Assembly (NCBI GenBank): GCA_958295845.1
Contig: OY282376.1
Coordinates: forward strand, 695,022 to 759,021
DNA from: Caldilineaceae bacterium
GTDB lineage: Bacteria; Chloroflexota; Anaerolineae; Caldilineales; Caldilineaceae
Length of the DNA stretch: 64,000 nt
Direction of reading: 5' to 3'
Shown: positions 7,125 to 16,629 of the stretch, one piece after another
Layout of the letters: each line of letters starts with the position of its first letter
Position numbering within the stretch: position 1 is the stretch's first letter
The notes under the pieces: generated by a model
Told to the model about the DNA's origin: nothing
Seen by the model: only the letters and a program-made list of their open reading frames with translations
Database searches by the model: none
Translations under genes and position numbers: made by a program

Positions 7125-10070
7125 TTAGCGTTTCCTCCGCCGCGCGCGGCCGTAAGTCAACCACGCCAGCGCCAACCAGATGAGCCCGCCCGCCAGGCTG
7201 AGCCGCAGACCGGTCTGCCAGGTAGTCGGCAGGTAAGAGAATACGACCTCGCTCTCGCCGGCCGGCACCGGTACGCCGCGAAACAGAACATTGGTCGGGA
7301 CGACATCCACCGCCTCGCCGTTCACCGCGGCGCGCCAGCCTGGATAGTAGGCATCCTTCAATACGAGAAACCCCGGCCGTTCGGAGTTGACGTTGACGAC
7401 AACCCGCTCGGGCGCGTACGAGATGATCGTCACCTCCCCCCTGGCTGCCGCTGAACCTCCCTGGTCCGCAAGCCCCCAGGCCGCCACCGCCTCGGCGCTG
7501 GCCTCGACGACCGCCGGCTGAGTGGCGCCTACCGTCGCGAGCTCGCGCAGCACTGTCACAGCCTCCTCCGGCGCTGTTACATGCCGCACCGTCTCGACCA
7601 GTTGCGCCCGCCCACTGCCCCCCAGCCGCGCGTAAATCTTGACGTCGCCGCTATGTACGCGCTGAAAGCTGCCGCGGTCGCTGGGAAGCAGCGGCACGAA
7701 CGTATTGGTACGCTCGTCAATGAGCGTGACCGCCTGCACCACCAGCCCGGTGGAGGCGGAATTCTCCTGCAACGCGATCTCCAGTTGCTCCGGACTGACG
7801 GCTTCCGGCAGCGCAAAGCGGGCCAGATACGCCTGCTGGCCCGTCTCCTCACTGCGGAAAACGATGGGAGCGTCTCCGTTGTCTTCAGACGCCGATCGGA
7901 GTTCCACCGCTACAAAGGCGCCTCCTTCACGCCCCGTGCGCAACCGCCCGATGGCGAGACGCTCACCACCAACCAGCGCCGTTATCTCCGCCAGCGGCAG
8001 ACTGGCATCGCCAGCCTGGGAGCCGTCCGAGTCTGAAATTACAAAGCCGACGACAGCCACCGCGGTCGCCTCAAAACTGTGCGGCATGTCAATCGTTAGT
8101 GGATCCCCGCCACCAGATCCTTCACCGGCCGGATCACTCGCGCCACTGGCTTCAAGTTCTGCGCCAATCTGACGGTCGTAATAGACACCGTCAAACCACA
8201 AATCACGTACCTTGTCGGTAATTACAAAGCGGACGTCCATCAGTTCGAGAATGTCACTGCGTGGGACCGCTTGCAACTGTTCCCGCACACGTCCGTCAGG
8301 CACCAGATCATCCGGCGGAATCAGCAGCGACAGAAAAGCGTTGTAACGCTGCAGAGGTAGCACGCCCCCGTCGAATCCGTCCACAGTGGGGATGCGCCAA
8401 AGCAGCGACAAGTTCGGCGCCAGGATCTCCTGTGACTTGAGCGCGATGACGAACTCCCTGAAGGCGGCCTCGCTGAGCTGCGGACGCGCGCCGCCGCGCA
8501 GGATGCGCCGCCAGTCGGACATGTCTCCCGGGTCGAACGTGATATCGCTGATGCTGAGCAGCCGCCCCGCGGCAGCCGGGTGAAGCGCTCGCCGCGGCTC
8601 CGTCAGCAGGTGGGCAGACGCGGTTCGCACGTCGTAGACGGCCTGGGGCGCAGTCGGCTCTGTGTGCGGGAGCGCCCGCGCGGCCAGAAGCAGATCGAGC
8701 GCCAGGACCGCAATCAGCGCCGCGCCGGCGGCGTGAAACAAGCGCGGGGAGACCGCCTTACGGCCGTCTGCGCCTCTCAATCTGCGCCACAGCCACTCAG
8801 TCCCAACGCCTGCCAGCACGGCCATCCCCAGCGTATAGAGCATCATCCACCGGGCCGGCGTGCGGAACAGATCATAGCCGGGGATCACATGGTAGAAGAG
8901 AAACGAAAATGGGTTCCACCGGCCTAACGCCAGGAAAAGGCCCAGTCCTGCGAAAGAGATTCCGCACAGTGCGCCCAATGGCCAGTGACCAACTGTCCAG
9001 ACCCGTTTCCCCGCCGTCTCCCGCAAACTGCTGACCAACGCGACCAGCGCCAGCAGCAGCCCCACCACCCCCACATAGGCGACAAACTCCGTGTACCCCA
9101 GCGTGGAAAAGACTACGCTCAGATCGCGCAGGCCGTAAGAGGGCAGTAGCGTCCAATGGATCAGCAGCGGCCGCAAACTGAAGCTGGTCACATCCACGTA
9201 GCTTAGACCGCCGCTCCGCAACCCCAACTGGCTCAGTTCCAGCGTAGGCAAAAGTTGGGCGGCGGCGAGCAGAACACCTAGCAGGACGCCCAGGAAATAG
9301 ATGAGGAATGAGGCGGCGAGGTGATGAATACCGCGCCGATACGAATGCAGGCTCGTCGCCAGCAGCCATGCGCCCACACCAAAGAGGTTGATATAGGTCG
9401 TCTGCGTGTGACCGGCCAGCAGAGCAAGAGCCACAAACATGGCGAAAGGCAGGAGCAGAGCCGAGTACTTCAAATAATATGATGCGAGATCTGAAGGGCC
9501 AGAAGACTTCTCACGCCCCTCGTCTCTTTCCGTGTACGCCCACCGCCCTTCCAACGACCACAGGAGCCAGGGCAGCCAAGCTGCGCCGTTCATCTGATTG
9601 ATATGCCCAATCAATCCGCCGTAGAATCCGCTCCCCGCCAGCACCAGTCCGGCGCCGACCGCGGCCAGCCACCCCATACCCCAGCGCCGCATCAGCGCGT
9701 AACCGCCCAACGCCAGGATCCAGGCATGGATAGCGCCGCTCCAGTAGAGCTGCCGCGTCACCGGCAGCCAGCTCAACGGCCAGTGTAAAGGATACAGCAC
9801 CGCGGCCTGCGGATTGGCAAGGAAAGGCGCACCCATAAAGATGTACGGGTTCCAGAAAGGAATCCGGCCCGCGCGCAGCGACGCGGCTGCATAGTCGCGG
9901 TACGGATAGAAGTAGTGGAGAATGTCGCCGCTGGCCAGAACCCGGTCCGTAAACAGGAGGCGGTAGAAGAGCAGCAGGACGAAGAGAGCCAGGACCGATG
10001 CGGCCGAAAGAGGGAGAAAATAGCGGCGTATCCTGCTGTAGCAGCTACTGTTCAGAAACACCGCAAACAA
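7125..10070 (-). CDS. YfhO family polytopic membrane protein (GT-C-like)
   Basis: A 981-residue membrane protein: a first TM helix (about 15-40), the GDILHYFYPYRDYAAASLRAG loop that resembles the acceptor/donor loop of GT-C enzymes, about 10-12 further TM helices to residue 480, a large extracytoplasmic beta-rich domain, and a final TM helix after the VPVPAGESEVVFSYLP motif typical of YfhO. YfhO-type proteins glycosylate teichoic or other envelope polymers using lipid-linked sugars. The gene starts 14 nt after a GT2 that resembles polyprenyl-phosphate sugar synthases, so the GT2 probably supplies the lipid-linked sugar. The start is uncertain between TTG 10070 and GTG 10061; neither has a clear ribosome site. 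Confidence 0.85.
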   Translation of the reverse strand: MFAVFLNSSCYSRIRRYFLPLSAASVLALFVLLLFYRLLFTDRVLASGDILHYFYPYRDYAAASLRAGRIPFWNPYIFMGAPFLANPQAAVLYPLHWPLSWLPVTRQLYWSGAIHAWILALGGYALMRRWGMGWLAAVGAGLVLAGSGFYGGLIGHINQMNGAAWLPWLLWSLEGRWAYTERDEGREKSSGPSDLASYYLKYSALLLPFAMFVALALLAGHTQTTYINLFGVGAWLLATSLHSYRRGIHHLAASFLIYFLGVLLGVLLAAAQLLPTLELSQLGLRSGGLSYVDVTSFSLRPLLIHWTLLPSYGLRDLSVVFSTLGYTEFVAYVGVVGLLLALVALVSSLRETAGKRVWTVGHWPLGALCGISFAGLGLFLALGRWNPFSFLFYHVIPGYDLFRTPARWMMLYTLGMAVLAGVGTEWLWRRLRGADGRKAVSPRLFHAAGAALIAVLALDLLLAARALPHTEPTAPQAVYDVRTASAHLLTEPRRALHPAAAGRLLSISDITFDPGDMSDWRRILRGGARPQLSEAAFREFVIALKSQEILAPNLSLLWRIPTVDGFDGGVLPLQRYNAFLSLLIPPDDLVPDGRVREQLQAVPRSDILELMDVRFVITDKVRDLWFDGVYYDRQIGAELEASGASDPAGEGSGGGDPLTIDMPHSFEATAVAVVGFVISDSDGSQAGDASLPLAEITALVGGERLAIGRLRTGREGGAFVAVELRSASEDNGDAPIVFRSEETGQQAYLARFALPEAVSPEQLEIALQENSASTGLVVQAVTLIDERTNTFVPLLPSDRGSFQRVHSGDVKIYARLGGSGRAQLVETVRHVTAPEEAVTVLRELATVGATQPAVVEASAEAVAAWGLADQGGSAAARGEVTIISYAPERVVVNVNSERPGFLVLKDAYYPGWRAAVNGEAVDVVPTNVLFRGVPVPAGESEVVFSYLPTTWQTGLRLSLAGGLIWLALAWLTYGRARRRKR

Positions 10071-10084
10071 ATGTCCACCGGTGC

Positions 10085-10855
10085 TTAGTCCCTGAAACGG
10101 TACTTGATCAGCGTAGCAATGGCCGTAAACCCGTCCCGCCAGGTAAGTTTCTTGCCTTCGTGGAACTGGCGCCCGTTGTAGCTGATTGGCGTTTCAAAAA
10201 TCGGGTAGTTGCGTTTGAGGATTTTTGCCGTCAGTTCGGCTTCGATTTCGAACCTCTGGCTGTGGAGGGTCATCCCTTCGATTACGCCCCGCCGAAAGCA
10301 CTTATAGCAGGTCTCCATATCGGTCAGGACCGTGCCGTAAAGCAGGTTGGTAAACCAGGTGACGCCTTTATTGCCGAGCGTGTGTGCAAGGCTCATGGCC
10401 GCACGCGGGCCGCCGAGAAAGCGGCTGCCATAGACGACGTCTGTGCGCCCCTCCAATATAGGCGCGAGAAGGTTAACATAGTCCCCAGGATTGTATTCAA
10501 GGTCGGCGTCTTGCACGACGAAGATGGCGCCGGTCGCCGCCTCAAAACCCGTGCGCAAGGCCGCGCCCTTGCCCCCATTGCGTTCATGATAGATGATGCG
10601 CAGATCATTCGGCTCTTCCGCCTGCAGCCGGGCCAGAATATCCCGCGTGCCGTCGGTCGAGCCGTCGTCAACGATGATGATCTCCTTTTCCAGCTGGGCG
10701 GGACTGCCTTCCGAATCCGTTGCGCTATCCGCGGTGACCGAAAGGCGGACCGCGCGCACGCGGCGAATAATCTCCTCCAGTGTGCCGATTTCGTTATAGA
10801 CCGGCATGATGATCGAGAGTCGAGTCTCAGGCCGCGCGCCATCTGAAGATATCAT
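10085..10855 (-). CDS. Family 2 glycosyltransferase (polyprenyl-phosphate sugar synthase type)
   Basis: 256 aa, soluble GT-A fold resembling dolichol-phosphate mannosyltransferase. Motifs: LSIIMPVYNEIGTLEEII, EIIIVDDGSTDGTRDIL (nucleotide-binding Asp), NGGKGAALRTGFEAATG, VVQDADLEYNPGD (D-x-D-like metal site) and VVYGSRFLGG. No C-terminal membrane helices are visible, unlike GtrB or the larger DPM forms. It would make a lipid-phosphate-linked sugar for the YfhO protein encoded immediately downstream; substrate sugar unknown. Confidence 0.9.
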   Translation of the reverse strand: MISSDGARPETRLSIIMPVYNEIGTLEEIIRRVRAVRLSVTADSATDSEGSPAQLEKEIIIVDDGSTDGTRDILARLQAEEPNDLRIIYHERNGGKGAALRTGFEAATGAIFVVQDADLEYNPGDYVNLLAPILEGRTDVVYGSRFLGGPRAAMSLAHTLGNKGVTWFTNLLYGTVLTDMETCYKCFRRGVIEGMTLHSQRFEIEAELTAKILKRNYPIFETPISYNGRQFHEGKKLTWRDGFTAIATLIKYRFRD

Positions 10856-10915
10856 AATGCAGTAGTCGTTCGTGATCGATCACACCAGTGCGCAGAGCAG
10901 GTCACAGTGGTCTGG

Positions 10916-11497
10916 CTACTCACCGGCCTGATGGGCAAGAATGATCGCTTCGGCCACAGCCTTCATCGGCTTGCGGTTGTTCATGCTCATCTTCTGAATG
11001 CGCCGGAAAGCCTCGGCTTCATTCATATTCTGAAGTTGCATCAGTATGCCCTTTGCGCGCTCAACCGCCTTTCGCGTTTCGAGCGTCTCCTTCAGGTCAT
11101 CGATCTCACTTTCCAACGTTCGAAACTCGCCGAAACGCGCCAGGGCCACCTCGATCGCTGGCGTCAGATCGCTTTCTCGGAACGGTTTGACCAGGTAACT
11201 GACAACGCCGGCCTCCTTGGCGCGATTCACAAGCTCCTGCTGGCTGTATGCACTCAATAGCAGCACGGGGGCCAGGCGCTCCTCTGTCAGAACGCGCGCA
11301 GCCTCAATGCCATCCACGTCCGGCATCTTGATGTCCATGATCACGATGTCCGGGCGAAGTTCCCAACTGAGGTTGATGGCGCTCTGGCCGTCGCCTGCTT
11401 CGCCGACGACCAGGTAACCCAGGTTGGTGAGCATCTCCCGCAGGTCCATCCGAATGAGCGATTCATCATCGGCAATAATTATGCGCGTACGCTCCAC
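10916..11497 (-). CDS. ANTAR-domain response regulator (PdtaR-like)
   Basis: 193 aa. N-terminal receiver domain with the acidic pair (IIADDES), phospho-acceptor Asp in DIVIMDIKMPDVDGIEAA and conserved Lys in YLVKPF, then a coiled linker and a C-terminal ANTAR RNA-binding domain (about 135-190; RKAVERAKGILMQLQNMNEAEAFRRIQ). ANTAR regulators act by binding paired hairpins in mRNA leaders to stop premature termination. A GTG start is supported by AAGGGA 6 nt upstream. It lies downstream of a HisKA_2 kinase, as in PdtaS-PdtaR systems. Confidence 0.92.
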   Translation of the reverse strand: MERTRIIIADDESLIRMDLREMLTNLGYLVVGEAGDGQSAINLSWELRPDIVIMDIKMPDVDGIEAARVLTEERLAPVLLLSAYSQQELVNRAKEAGVVSYLVKPFRESDLTPAIEVALARFGEFRTLESEIDDLKETLETRKAVERAKGILMQLQNMNEAEAFRRIQKMSMNNRKPMKAVAEAIILAHQAGE

Positions 11498-11618
11498 AGT
11501 CTATCCCTTTCCCGGTCGCCAAATACAAAGGATTCGGAGTCGGCGGCTGGCGAAAATGCCGGCGGCTAAAGGTTCCTATTCGATGGTTGCTGGCACTGCT
11601 GCTCACTGCCCGTTTCAG

Positions 11619-13256
11619 CTACGTTACGACAGATTCTATGTTGATCGAACGTTTGGGAAAAGTAACTATTGCCCGCGTGCCGCTGTTCGTACCTCCGACA
11701 GCGCCATTTTCGTCGCAGGTCACCTGTTCAAAAAGCAGACTCCCCTTCAAATCATCAGTGACAAGCGTATGAACAATCTGCAACCCTAAACTGTGGCTCA
11801 CATCCGGGTCGAAGTCGATCGGCAGTCCAAGCCCGTTGTCCAGCAATGTAATGCGTACCTCATCCCCCAGGTCTTCGAGCGCAATGCGAATTTCACCCCT
11901 GTGACGGTCCCGCAGACCATGTTCCAACGCGTTCATCAGCAGTTCGTTGACAACCAGCGCAGAGGCGGTGGCCTGGCTGGCTGGCAGGCGGATATTTGGC
12001 CCCTCCATTGCAATCTCAATGTTCTGTCCAGGGTTGACCGCAACCTGTTGGGCCTGTCCAAGGATGCGCTGGCAGACGTCGCGGATGTTGATCGGCCGGT
12101 GGTCATCCTGGCTCAGGTATTCGTGAATCACCGACATGCTCAGAATGCGGTTGACCGCGTCGTTCAGCTGTTGTTTGCCTTCCAAGCCCTGGGATCGCCT
12201 GCTCTGAATGCGCAGGATGGCGGCAATGGTCTGCAGATTGTTCTTTACCCGGTGATGCACTTCCTGGATCATCGCCGACTTGACCTTGAGTTCCCGCTCG
12301 CGCTGCACTGTTTCCGTGGCATTATGCACAAGCACCAATACGCCATCGACCTGCGGCGTGTCCTCAGTCGGTATCGGATTCGTCCAAGGCAGTTGCCGTC
12401 GCAAACGTCGTTGTATCAGGTACAGGGCGCCGCGCGGCGCGCGCAGTGGGATCGCAGTGCGTACCCAGACGCGACCGTCTTCGCTCTCGTGGCGCGTCTG
12501 CACACAACAGTTGGCCTGCATCGCCTGACCCACGATCTCTTCATCCGGATCCTCCAGTTCAGAGACCAACGCGCCCCGCATGTCCGCCACAAGACCGATT
12601 GAGCGAAACAGGTTCATGGCGATGCCACTCATGTAGCTGATGCAGAAATGCTCATCGACCAGGTAGACACCATCCAGGCTGCCAAACCCGCCCGAGATTC
12701 CAGCAGTCTCGATCTCGCCCTGCACCGCCATCCTTTGCAGCCAGCGTACGGCATGGCGAAAAGGCCGATCGCGGCGCCGGTGCCGTTCGTACTCAATCAG
12801 ATTTGTTTCGATCAGCAGTGCGGCAATCGCCTGGTTGACGGCGTTGTGAACGGTGTACGCCTGCTGGATTACCGGGGCGCCGCTGCTCGTGCGTTCGGGG
12901 GGAATTCTGCTCTCTGCCATCCTGTCTTTGCGGTCTTCCATCAGGGCTCGATGAACCGTTGGCTGGGCCGTGAATGTGTAAGTACGTCCGGTCATGTCAT
13001 CCCTATAAATGGAGGAGAGCGATTGGGGCGCTGCATGACGGGCAACCAGGATCTGCCCAACAGGGACGCGTTGCATTGCCGGTGACCTGATGAACTCATT
13101 GTGTGTGGGGGGATCTTCCTGGGGATCCATCAGACAGCAAAGCATTACGTCCGAACGGCTGACGTCGGCCGTGATGGCCAAACCGGCTTCGATCCGATAC
13201 AGCAACGCGATATCGCGCTCGGTCAATGAGGAACAAGAGTTGACCTGGCTATCCAT
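11619..13256 (-). CDS. Sensor histidine kinase, HisKA_2/PdtaS type
   Basis: 545 aa from the chosen ATG. N-terminal PdtaS-like GAF-fold region (LTERDIALLYRIEAGLAITADVSRSD...), a PAS-like sensor around residues 200-330 (DGVYLVDEHFCISYMSG), then a HisKA_2 phospho-acceptor motif EVHHRVKNNLQTIAAILRIQ and an HATPase domain with VNELLMNALEHG (N box) and LLDNGLGLP (G1 box). No membrane helix, so it senses a cytosolic signal. It would phosphorylate the ANTAR regulator encoded 121 nt downstream. A TTG at 13316 would extend the N-terminus by 20 residues that do not look like PdtaS; neither start has a strong ribosome site. Confidence 0.88.
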   Translation of the reverse strand: MDSQVNSCSSLTERDIALLYRIEAGLAITADVSRSDVMLCCLMDPQEDPPTHNEFIRSPAMQRVPVGQILVARHAAPQSLSSIYRDDMTGRTYTFTAQPTVHRALMEDRKDRMAESRIPPERTSSGAPVIQQAYTVHNAVNQAIAALLIETNLIEYERHRRRDRPFRHAVRWLQRMAVQGEIETAGISGGFGSLDGVYLVDEHFCISYMSGIAMNLFRSIGLVADMRGALVSELEDPDEEIVGQAMQANCCVQTRHESEDGRVWVRTAIPLRAPRGALYLIQRRLRRQLPWTNPIPTEDTPQVDGVLVLVHNATETVQRERELKVKSAMIQEVHHRVKNNLQTIAAILRIQSRRSQGLEGKQQLNDAVNRILSMSVIHEYLSQDDHRPINIRDVCQRILGQAQQVAVNPGQNIEIAMEGPNIRLPASQATASALVVNELLMNALEHGLRDRHRGEIRIALEDLGDEVRITLLDNGLGLPIDFDPDVSHSLGLQIVHTLVTDDLKGSLLFEQVTCDENGAVGGTNSGTRAIVTFPKRSINIESVVT

Positions 13257-13303
13257 ATCTGTTTGTGGGCTTCGCTGTGCCCTTCTAAACGGCGACACTG
13301 CCG

Positions 13304-13336
13304 TTTTAGTCCTCAAGAATCGCCGTTGGACTAAAA
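13304..13336. promoter_or_regulatory. Inverted repeat upstream of the kinase gene
   Basis: TTTTAGTCC (13304-13312) and GGACTAAAA (13328-13336) form a perfect 9-bp inverted repeat with a 15-nt loop, 48 bases before the kinase ATG. It could be an operator, an attenuator hairpin in the kinase mRNA leader, or the terminator of the tRNA-Pro transcript, which comes from the same strand just upstream. Confidence 0.4.
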
Positions 13337-13455
13337 ATGCCGTCGTAGAATCAACCTGTTCCCGACGGCAAGTTTCAAGTCATACATCAATTGGCAGATC
13401 AGTCGGACCACCGGGGGCAGGTGATAATGTGACGGCTCGACCATGCTGCGTACTA

Positions 13456-13530
<75 letters not shown>

Positions 13531-13881
13531 AAAGTGTACAAAAGTATAACGCATGTTGAAATCAAAGGGCAAATCGGGCTGACAGCAGTTGGGCGGAGTC
13601 GCAGCTACTTCTGTGCCCCCGGCCTTTTACTACCCTATCAGACCTGTCTTTTTGGCTAGTTACTCTACGACAGTCGTCTTGCTCCGAATGCAAGAAAAGC
13701 AAGCGACTGTCGGACTGAACCGCCGATTTTCGGGCACCATTTCGGCCTCTCTTTGGGGCCGCTCGGCAGTGCTACGTTCGTTCCCAAGGATAACGACCTG
13801 TGCAAACCCTCACACATTTACCGATTTCTAAGTCGGCGAATCTGGGGGGCGCCTTTCCCTGTTCCCCATAACGCCGCAGCT
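13531..13881. other. Intergenic region with a long hairpin (13668-13712)
   Basis: 351 bases between the tRNA and the dioxygenase stop; no convincing gene. It holds a strong imperfect inverted repeat: CGACAGTCG-T-CTTGCT (13668-13683) pairs with AGCAAG-CGACTGTCG (13698-13712) as a 15-bp stem with a single bulged T and a 14-nt loop. No T-run follows on either strand, so a Rho-independent terminator is not clear; it may cap the 3' end of the dioxygenase mRNA. Confidence 0.5.
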
Positions 13882-14898
13882 CTACGCGTCCGCGGGCTCC
13901 TGCAGCGCCGCCAGCAACGCCTCAGCTTCCTGCCGCCTGTCCGGGTTCTCGTTGCGGGCAATGATACGCTGGAGCGTCGAGATGGCCCTCGCATCCCCCT
14001 CCCTGGCCATCTTTATCGCCATCTCGTCGCGTTTGTCGTGGTAGCTGTTGTCATATTCACGCACTTCCAGGTCCCATTTTCGCCAGTAGTATTTCAGGTC
14101 CAGGTCGGGCCAGTCCGCGTAGACCTCCTCCCAGGTGCTCGGTTGGCTGTGCGGCTCCAAACTTCCGGGCGCGATCGGTTCGCTGACCTTCTGGTAGCGG
14201 GCGTCCATCGACATCCGTAACCTGTCTGAACTGTTCGGCATCCCCTTGTGGACCGTCATGCTGTGGAAGATGAGCACGTCCCCTTTCTGGAACGGGCTGT
14301 AAGCCCAGGTTCCGTCGAGCGGGTCGAGCACCTCCAGCCCCCCGGCCCCCATCGCCGGTTGAAAGTCGTAGACGCCGCGCCGATGCGATCCGGCCGCCAC
14401 CTGCAGTCCACCCAGTTCGGTAGGCAGATCGCCCAGCGGGATCCAGGCCGTATAGGTGTCGGCAGTGCCCTGAATCGGGATAAAGTCCTGGTGCGGCGGC
14501 GTGGTGAAAGCCTCGCGCTGCGGGAAGATCGTGCGTCCGATGATGCGGGGGTGGGGCAACACCGGCTCCCCGCACATGCGCTCGAAGAGGCCCATCACGT
14601 TGGCGTGATGTTGGATGGCGTGGAACTCGGGCAAGCTGTACATGGCGTGATACTTCTGCATGTATTCCGGCTCCGGCTCGACACAGAATCCGTTCAGGTC
14701 GGCCACCGCGTCTGCCAGCGGCCTGCCGGTCTGGACCCAACCGGCCGCGCGCGCGATCTCAAGGATCTGCATACGTAGATCCTCGACGACCGCAGCAGGG
14801 AGCAAACCGCGGATGAACAAGTAACCGTCCCGGTCCATACGCAGATGGAGTTCGGCGCCATCGTGTAGAAAATCGGTCGAATCAAGAAAAGGTTGCAT
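13882..14898 (-). CDS. Phytanoyl-CoA dioxygenase family protein
   Basis: Fe(II)/2-oxoglutarate-dependent oxygenase (338 aa). The iron-binding facial triad is visible as HQD in TPPHQDFIPIQG and the distal His in HSMTVHKGM, with the 2-oxoglutarate-binding Arg in SSDRLRMSMDARYQ. I chose ATG 14898 because GGAGGG precedes it at good spacing; the frame stays open to 14994 but the extra 32 residues look non-coding. It is the gene directly downstream of a Gfo/Idh/MocA oxidoreductase, a pairing common in sponge-associated and marine catabolic loci. Substrate unknown. Confidence 0.9.
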   Translation of the reverse strand: MQPFLDSTDFLHDGAELHLRMDRDGYLFIRGLLPAAVVEDLRMQILEIARAAGWVQTGRPLADAVADLNGFCVEPEPEYMQKYHAMYSLPEFHAIQHHANVMGLFERMCGEPVLPHPRIIGRTIFPQREAFTTPPHQDFIPIQGTADTYTAWIPLGDLPTELGGLQVAAGSHRRGVYDFQPAMGAGGLEVLDPLDGTWAYSPFQKGDVLIFHSMTVHKGMPNSSDRLRMSMDARYQKVSEPIAPGSLEPHSQPSTWEEVYADWPDLDLKYYWRKWDLEVREYDNSYHDKRDEMAIKMAREGDARAISTLQRIIARNENPDRRQEAEALLAALQEPADA

Positions 14899-14977
14899 GG
14901 GATTCCCTCCTGTGGCGCCCGGTGCCAGCAGGGCGCAATGTACTGTCTTCTCCCGCCTGGACCGCCAAACCGCAGCG

Positions 14978-16072
14978 TCAGCGCCAGGCGTCAAACGGGT
15001 TGTGCGGATCCGTCAATGGCAGGGCCACACGCGCGCCGGCGATATGCGAAGCATGCGCCGCCATCGCCCATTCAAGGTGACGGCGTGCCGTGCGCCCGTC
15101 GAGCAGTGGAAATTCCGGCTCGCGGCCATCGAGCATGTCAAGCATCGAGCGGGCCATGCGATGGTGCGCCTTCACCCACTTGCGATCGTCCGGCGGCGGT
15201 TCAGACGGGATCACCTGCCAGCGGTCATCGTTGAAAAGTCCAGGACTGACCAGCGGATGGAAGTAGATATCCGGCTGGTTGCTCATCGGGCCCGGCAGCG
15301 AGAGCGTCCCGGCCGTGCCGTGGATGTCGATGCGGTAAGGCCGCTCCTTATGGTCGCCTTCGTAGGATTCAAAGTCGGCCGCGAAGCCGTCGTCAAAGAC
15401 GTAATAGGCGCGAATGCCGTTGCCGGCCACAAGGCCCATCCCTTCGGCGCCCTGCATGAGGTCGTCCGGTGTCGCGTCTCGACCGTCCTGCGTGATGTGG
15501 GCGTGACACCATATTGGCTGGCCCCAGACCTGCCACAGAAAATCAAAGAAGTGGGGGTAAAGGTCGAGGAACAGCTGGTTCCCCCCTTCATGGCCGTTCA
15601 TACCGTGGATGCGGGCAAGGCGGGGTTCGCCGATTTTGCCGCCCTTGATGAGGGGAATAGCGACATGCTGGATGGGAGGATGGCCGCGCCAGGGGCAGGC
15701 GACAATGAGCAGTTTGCCGTTCTTCTCGCAGGCCGCAACCATCTCATCCACCTGGGCCGGAGAGGCCGCGACCGGCTTCTCGATGTAGATGTGCGTGTCG
15801 GCGGCCGCGGCGGCCATGGCCAGCTCATAGTGATCGCCGATCTCTCGCGTGGCGATAACGGTGATGTCGGGGCGCTCTGCGGCCAGCACCTCCCGGAAGT
15901 CGGCGTATCCCTTGGCCGCGCCCGTGCGTTCCATCGCCTGCTGGCGGCCCGCGTCGTCCGGGTCTGCGAGAGCAACGATGTCTGCGCCCTCTACGCCGAC
16001 AAAAGCCTCGTCGACATAGTGGCCGTAATTCCCGCGACCGGTATGTCCGATGATGGCGACTCTGTAGGTCAT
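14978..16072 (-). CDS. Gfo/Idh/MocA family NAD(P)-dependent oxidoreductase
   Basis: 364 aa. N-terminal Rossmann domain begins MTYRVAIIGHTGRGNYGHYV and contains IVALADPDD; the family EKP motif is present in IYIEKPVAASPAQVDEM, contributing the catalytic Lys. The C-terminal domain is the usual alpha/beta dimerisation domain. GGAGG is placed 5 nt before the ATG. The family oxidises or reduces sugars, inositols and related polyols. It is likely cotranscribed with the phytanoyl-CoA dioxygenase that starts 79 nt downstream. Confidence 0.9.
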   Translation of the reverse strand: MTYRVAIIGHTGRGNYGHYVDEAFVGVEGADIVALADPDDAGRQQAMERTGAAKGYADFREVLAAERPDITVIATREIGDHYELAMAAAAADTHIYIEKPVAASPAQVDEMVAACEKNGKLLIVACPWRGHPPIQHVAIPLIKGGKIGEPRLARIHGMNGHEGGNQLFLDLYPHFFDFLWQVWGQPIWCHAHITQDGRDATPDDLMQGAEGMGLVAGNGIRAYYVFDDGFAADFESYEGDHKERPYRIDIHGTAGTLSLPGPMSNQPDIYFHPLVSPGLFNDDRWQVIPSEPPPDDRKWVKAHHRMARSMLDMLDGREPEFPLLDGRTARRHLEWAMAAHASHIAGARVALPLTDPHNPFDAWR

Positions 16073-16251
16073 GGTTCCTCCATTGAGGTGGGTTTACGCG
16101 CCTCCCTCTGAGAAAGAGGCATTGACGTTGCGAGAAAGCGCCGCGGGCGAAAACAGGTACCCTCGGTGAAAGAGATTTCCTGAACTGTGTCCTTCTGTAC
16201 GACAGAATTGAACCACCAAGAGAACAGGACGCCTCTAGGTTATTGGCCCCC

Positions 16252-16629
16252 TTAGCTCTCGTCTGATATTCCTGGCCCCCTCCCGTCCATTAACTGCTGT
16301 TGCCTTTCATAAAGTATCGTCCCTACGCGCTGAATGTGCTCAATCAAATCGGAGTCACCTATGTCGCGATAGATGGACAGATCGATCATATAAGGCAGGA
16401 ACAGCTCTTCTAACTCAGTAGCGATTGTATGGCGCACGCTCAGGGTCAGGTCGGCCCCGCCGCAAAGGGTCAGATCGATGTCAGAGCCCTTTCTGTAGGA
16501 GCCTTTGGCGCGCGAACCATACAGGACCGCCTTTTCAACCTGTGGGTAACGGGTCAGGACGCCGCAAATCTTCTGGATGACCGAGTCCGACAGTCCGCTT
16601 TCCTGGCGAGAATGAGTAAAGGGAATCAT
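16252..16629 (-). CDS. MntA-like antitoxin (minimal nucleotidyltransferase)
   Basis: 125 aa. The full GS-x10-DxD nucleotidyltransferase motif is present (GSRAKGSYRKGSDIDL), as in MntA antitoxins, which inactivate their HEPN toxin by AMPylating a tyrosine near its active site. The start codon overlaps the stop of the HEPN gene in an ATGA (16626-16629), so the two are translationally coupled. Alternative name: HI0073-family nucleotidyltransferase. Confidence 0.87.
   Translation of the reverse strand: MIPFTHSRQESGLSDSVIQKICGVLTRYPQVEKAVLYGSRAKGSYRKGSDIDLTLCGGADLTLSVRHTIATELEELFLPYMIDLSIYRDIGDSDLIEHIQRVGTILYERQQQLMDGRGPGISDES

Noticed and set aside
7125-10855. O-antigen or exopolysaccharide cluster
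   Set aside because: Only one GT2 and one YfhO gene are present, flanked by condensin and signalling genes; no polymerase, flippase or sugar-nucleotide genes.
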